Source: Branchiostoma floridae
Lineage: Eukaryota; Chordata; Leptocardii; Amphioxiformes; Branchiostomatidae
Reading direction: 5' to 3'
DNA length: 64,000 nucleotides
Assembly: GCF_000003815.2 (NCBI RefSeq)
Contig: NC_049993.1
Coordinates: 7,007,207-7,071,206 of the forward strand
Positions 59,887 to 64,000 of the stretch are shown one piece after another. The position numbers and the translations under genes are program-made. Numbering within the stretch: position 1 is the first letter of the stretch; every line of letters starts with the position of its first letter. Under the pieces are notes generated by a model. That model had not been told where the DNA came from and searched no databases. It saw nothing but the letters and a program-made list of their open reading frames with translations.

Positions 59887-62800
59887 CTGTGGAAGACACG
59901 AATTACAGTCACCCTAATAAAGAAATACTTGTCATACATAAGGCATCCTAGGAGGGTAAGTGAAGCCCATAGTGTCGACTGTCTGAAAGGCCGTTAGGAA
60001 GCAATCTACTGCCAGGCAGTCAATTTTCCCAATTATGTGAGGAAAGTAGCTTTCGTTCGCTGTCAATTACTTCTTTTGGCAAGCTCTACTTCAAAGGTAA
60101 GCTCTTTGGATATCTGACCTGAATGCAAAAGAACAGGGAGACCCCATATCAAGTGTATATCTTAGTAAGCGCTGCACTTGGCTTGCCTTCAAGTACAACG
60201 TTTTTGAACTTTAAGTTTGGCTGTTGTTTAACTTTATTAAACAAGTGTGACGAAGTAAAGCATACACACTGAAATTATATTCTAGTTCTTATCACGAAAC
60301 TTACGGTACTGATAGGTGACGCCGTTTTGTGTGGGCAGAGGGGTATTCATGAGATCTGCAGGGCACATCTCTGCGTGTTCGTCATTCTCCTCCCAATCAG
60401 GAGTAGCCGGAAGTGACGTATCGTTCTCGAACTGTTCCATGGGAATGTTTTCCTCCTGCTCCCTTTGAGCAGCAATGTACTCAAACTCCTGTTGGCCGTA
60501 CACTCCAGGCCTTTTCCGACAGAAGATGAAGCCAGCAAGAAGTACGACCAAGAGGAGGCATAAAGAAGCTGCAGCGATGCCAGCTGTCGTGATGACTTGG
60601 AACAGACTTCCTTCCTGTACACGGATGATCCCTGCGAGGGCATAGTAGCGGAAATTAGAAGAAAGTACACCAAAACGAACCAATCAATCACCAGACACTC
60701 CTAAGGCTGTAGAGATGTGTGAAAGAAAATGAGATTTTCTGCCGACGTGGCAATATGAGAGTCTACTTTCTGAGGCTTTCAATCATTGTCTTGTGCCTCT
60801 TTGATGTTCCGATGATGTTTTGATTCCAGATGTCTTCATATTTGTACCCTTGGGGAATAAAGCTACTATTCCACCTAGGGGCCAGACCACGAACACACCT
60901 GCTCAAGCTGGCACATCCCCAAGTTTCTTTGTTCTGTCAACTTGTCAGTACATTACGGATTGCTCACTGGGTACTCCATGTATGTCATACATCAGACAAT
61001 CCCCTGCCAACACTATCCCGCAGTATTTTACCACGGTGGCTTTCCTCTTGGTATCTCCTCCGAGGTTTTCAAATGCCAAGATGTTCTGATTAGTTCTGGT
61101 AGCTTTTCTTATATCTAGCGTGTAATTGTCTGACGTTCGACATTGTGACAAGTACGCAGTGCCCTTTACAGTACATACTAATACTGTGAATTGACTGTAA
61201 ACGCGATTGTGTATGGTTAGATATTGTCTTGTTACTGATTATTCCTTATCATCACGACACGTGTCTAAAATCTTCAATTTCAGTTCATCAATGGTGACTG
61301 AATGTGATCAGGTTTTGAAGCGTTACAGCTACAGACAGATTCTTATCACACAAAAAGCACTTCGCTGTCACATTTCGGAGATGTAGCTGGTGTGATGGTA
61401 TGCTACAAAAATACTTGGAATAAGGTAAATAGGAATAAGTAAAAGATCCAGTGCTTTCGGCTGCTTCCACTATCGTGACGGCGCTCAAGTTTAGAATTTC
61501 GGAATGATTTTTGATGTAGCTGGTGTGCTGAGAAGTTACAAAAGTATTTGGAATACGATACGATAAAAATAACCATTGCTTTCGGCTGCCTCCACTATCG
61601 TGACGGCCCTCTGATAAATAGAGACGTAAACTGATTTGGCGTCGTTAGCGAGCTGATACTGTGATCGTATTGTAAACATGATTGTGTATGGTTAGATTTT
61701 GTCTTGTTACTGGTTGCTCTTTATAATTAGAACACGTGTCCAAGTCTTCAACTTCGTTTTATTCATAGTGATTAAATGTGATCAAGTTTAAGTTATTAAG
61801 TTTTGGAATGATGTCAGTTGATGTAGTTTGCTGGGAAGTTACCAGAGTACTTTGAGTACTTTGAATAAAATTACCATTGCTTTCGGCTGCCTCCACTATC
61901 GTGACGGCCCTCTGATAAATAGAGACGTAAACTGACTTGGCGTCGTCCGCGAGCTTGTTTGAAGCCTGGCACCGGTACTGCCCGCTGGTCCTGTTGTTGT
62001 GTTTGGATAGCACCAGCCCCAGGCGCTGGAAGGTGTCTGTACCCGTCATTGTGAGCATGGGTTTGAGACTGTAGCCTCGGTACCAGGCCACTCGAGGAGC
62101 TGGGTTCCCTTCAGCGATGCAGTGGAGCACGACGTTGTTGTCGTCGCTGCTGTCTTCAACAATCTTAAGAATTTTTGCCGGATCTGTAAAAAGAGACAGT
62201 CCAGTGATAGGGTGGTGTTAAGCTTTGATTTTCCTGCAGGTTGCTCAAATTTTATGCTATGCATGATACACCACTTGTTGTTACAAACTAACGTTATAAC
62301 CTGCTATGTATGATAGACCACTTGTTACAAACTAACGTTATAACCTGCAAATCCACATTGTAACATATTCAGTGTCTCAATAGCTACAGTAATGTGTGTG
62401 GTTTCATTAAATGCCAATGGTTTTGAGGTGATGAAAATCGAACGTTACGCAAAACCTTATAAAAAGACGTGTACTTTGAGCACACAAACTCCTATGGGCT
62501 TCCTCGTAATTATTTAAGATTTACAATTTCACTTCAATTCAATTCAATCCTGAATTTCTATCATTGCGTTTGAATCATTCATTCCCAACCTATGAAAAAG
62601 CTACTTTCCATTTTACCTTTCGGGAACATGTTATGCCGGCGCCCTGGAGCGTTACAGACAGAATCTTATCACAGAAGAAGCACTCAGCTGTCACATTTCT
62701 CATTCCTTCCGCTACTCAGGAGGAGATTTTGGCTGAGTGCTGACAAACTTGGTTGGCGACGGAGTGGCTTACAAAGTTTGGGTGGACCGCACTCAGAACG

Positions 62801-63603
62801 TATTACTGTATGTGGCATGACGTGAGAGTACCGATCCCATTAGATGCGTTTCTGTCTGATGCACACAAACTGAATACGGATTTTTCGCACTGTAAACTTT
62901 TCTGCTCAGATAAAATTGTGTCGCTTTTGGGAGATTCCTGTTCATAGTGCTCATCGTTAACAAAACGTTTAAGTCTGTAGATTTAAATCATCTTTGCATT
63001 TAGGTTACTCCCAATTTTATATACCATAATGACAACCATAAGATATCCACGAATGACTGCTGGATAATAAAGGCCTACTTCGAATTTCGCCTAGGGGCGC
63101 GGTCATAAAGGTCATCTGATCGTCGTACGATAGCTAACTTCGGCCATTTTGGAGCACAAAAATGTTCCTCTCCTGCAAAGTTCAAACAAATGATCTTTTG
63201 GATCCATGTCGGTAGTTGGCTCTGTCATGGCCTGCTTGAAAATGCTGTGGCATCAAAATCGTACGACGATCGCACGACCTATGTGACCGCGCCCTAACAT
63301 AGTACTCACAGATAACTCCTACATAGATGCTGTCAGACGTCTTTCCCATTAGGTGCTCGGCCACACAGGAGTAGTTTCCCGTCTGCTCTCGCGAGACTTT
63401 AGGGAGGAACAGCCATGGCGAGTAGTTATCGTCTGATTCCATGTTACCCAGGATGTGGGGGGAGACGTCCTGCAGCTGGTCGCTTTCCCAATATGGCGGA
63501 GAGGTGAGGGCGCTGGTGTAGTTGACGGTGCAGTTCAAGATGACGGACGTGTCTTCCTTTGCGACCACTGGTTTCTTAGTAGTGATCTGGACTATAGGGA
63601 CAA
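59522..63603 (-). CDS. Ig-domain transmembrane protein with cytoplasmic SH3 domain, paralogue (5' end off window)
   Basis: The exons in coding order are 63310-63603 (Ig), 61875-62183 (Ig), 60305-60631 (TM plus juxtamembrane) and 59522-59886 (SH3 plus tail, stop TAG). All junctions are phase 1 with good GT-AG signals, and about 431 aa are visible. Exon by exon it matches the plus-strand gene at 43175-55267. Its signal peptide and any N-terminal V-like domain must lie beyond base 64000. The TM reads TTAGIAAASLCLLLVVLLAG followed by FIFCRKR. The cytoplasmic segment differs strongly from gene 1 and is richer in Tyr and Glu (QQEFEYIAAQ; GVTYQYR). The SH3 core is well conserved (QPGFLSLKINDFVEV, SSGWLYGS, GVFPATCVE). 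The two genes are tail to tail, so they arose by an inverted duplication. Function is unknown. Confidence 0.83.
60305..60631 (-). other. Ig-SH3 gene 2, transmembrane exon
   Basis: The exon opens GIIRVQEGSLFQVITTAGI and ends CAGTACC|GTAAGT in phase 1. Reading past the donor gives a stop after a few codons (RKFRDKN), so an unspliced form would lack the SH3 domain. The cytoplasmic part carries an NIPMEQFENDT acidic stretch and NTPLPTQ. Confidence 0.85.
61440..61874 (-). repeat. Tandem partial duplicates of an Ig exon end
   Basis: The last ~85 bases of the Ig exon 61875-62183 and its donor-side intron are repeated at 61573-61655. That copy encodes DAKSVYVSIYQRAVTIVEAA in the same frame with 'AATG|GTTATT' at the donor. 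A shorter version is at 61450-61485. The adjoining intron (GATTGTGTATGGTTAGAT blocks at 61683 and 61206) is duplicated too. The copies lack splice acceptors, so they are probably not exons. Confidence 0.75.
61875..62183 (-). other. Ig-SH3 gene 2, Ig domain (I/C2 type)
   Basis: The acceptor is CTTTTTACAG. LHCIAEGNPAPRVAWYRG and RTSGQYRCQASNKLADDAKS supply the disulfide and core residues. The donor is AATG|GTAATT in phase 1, followed upstream of the TM exon by a short stalk (AVTIVEAAESNG). Confidence 0.86.
63094..63294. mobile_element. Tc1/mariner-type MITE, 201 bp, TA target duplication
   Basis: Inverted repeats of about 37 bases: GGGGCGCGGTCATAAAGGTC at the left, and at the right the inverse of GACCTATGTGACCGCGCCC. 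TA flanks both sides (63092-63093 and 63295-63296). The right end is only 13-15 bases from the splice donor of the Ig exon at 63310. No coding capacity. Confidence 0.75.
63310..63603 (-). other. Ig-SH3 gene 2, Ig domain (first visible exon)
   Basis: The acceptor is GTGCTTCAG and the exon is phase 1-1 (98 codons). VVPIVQITTKKPVVAKEDTS, LNCTVNYTS and GNYSCVAEHL give the Ig signature. PPYWESDQ is the C-strand tryptophan block, matching PPSWKQDG of gene 1 exon 3. Confidence 0.86.
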
Positions 63604-64000
63604 CTGAAGCACACAGGATCAATATGTATATATTGTATTTGTTATAGTACCTTGTCAGAAGAAATCATGGTACAAAACAAATATCATAGACACATCTTTT
63701 CAAATTGCGACAATATCTACTAGGTTCAGACCGCGGCTCTTCGCTAGTCATTTGGCATGTAGGTTTGTGTCCCCTGCACGCAGAGAGCTAGAGATACACA
63801 TTTTTGCCTTTTGAATTAGCAGTTTTTACGACTCCAGCTGGGCTTTTATTACTTGTACATAATTAGAACTACACTGTACATGATGCTGTAAGCAAAAGAG
63901 GCCTGGAGTCTCCACGGCTATGCTCACAGCAACTGCCGGCATGTGTTTACAAGATTACCTCACAGCGAGATTCTTGTAAATGCCGAGATAGAATAATGCT
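63604..64000. other. Intron of Ig-SH3 gene 2, no exon seen
   Basis: By comparison with gene 1 the next upstream exon should encode a V-like domain. Nothing of that kind is present before the window ends. Confidence 0.5.

Noticed and set aside
60282-60304. Stop codon shortly after the TM exon as the true C-terminus of gene 2
   Set aside because: A strong GTAAGT donor precedes the stop and the phase-matched SH3 exon is conserved with gene 1; an unspliced form is possible but not the default.

Overview
The window looks like animal nuclear DNA: short exons, canonical GT-AG introns, many small inverted-repeat elements, microsatellites and one 100-N assembly gap. A one-copy sarcomeric myosin heavy chain with many introns, a cluster of 3CxxC/RTP-type zinc-binding genes and novel immunoglobulin-domain receptors point to an invertebrate deuterostome. 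My best guess is an amphioxus (Branchiostoma); that is inference, not proof.

Region 1 (about 0-13 kb, minus strand) is a tandem cluster of small genes of the 3CxxC zinc-finger / receptor-transporting-protein (RTP) family. Three have both coding exons (1503-2417, 3751-5027, 8889-9636). The first coding exon of a fourth (63-221) continues off the left edge. All share one architecture: a coding exon of 50-55 codons starting just after a splice acceptor, then a phase-0 intron, then an exon with the zinc-binding core. Between 5.3 and 7.7 kb the 5' flanking DNA is itself repeated in tandem without visible coding exons. Four copies of this flanking unit carry a perfect NF-kappaB-type decamer followed in three of them by a bZIP-like half-site.

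Region 2 (13.07-33.6 kb, plus strand) is a complete striated-muscle-type class II myosin heavy chain: a probable non-coding exon 1 plus 36 coding exons. I spliced them by phase into a 1943-residue protein with P-loop, switch I, switch II, loop 2, SH1/SH2 cysteines, neck and a rod of about 1100 residues. One intron is GC-AG. A broken duplicate of exon 30, interrupted by a miniature inverted-repeat element, lies just upstream of the real exon 30.

Region 3 (33.6-43.2 kb) has no gene I can support.

Region 4 (43.2-64 kb) holds two paralogous genes arranged tail to tail. Each encodes a single-pass membrane protein with extracellular Ig domains, one transmembrane helix and a cytoplasmic SH3 domain. 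The plus-strand copy (43175-55267) appears complete: signal peptide, cysteine-less V-like domain, two Ig domains, TM, SH3, about 594 aa. The minus-strand copy (59522-63603) runs off the right edge at its 5' end. Every internal splice junction in both genes is phase 1. I know of no established receptor family with this Ig-TM-SH3 layout, and both SH3 domains have Cys where the peptide-binding Tyr normally sits. This pair is the best candidate for an undescribed system in the window.
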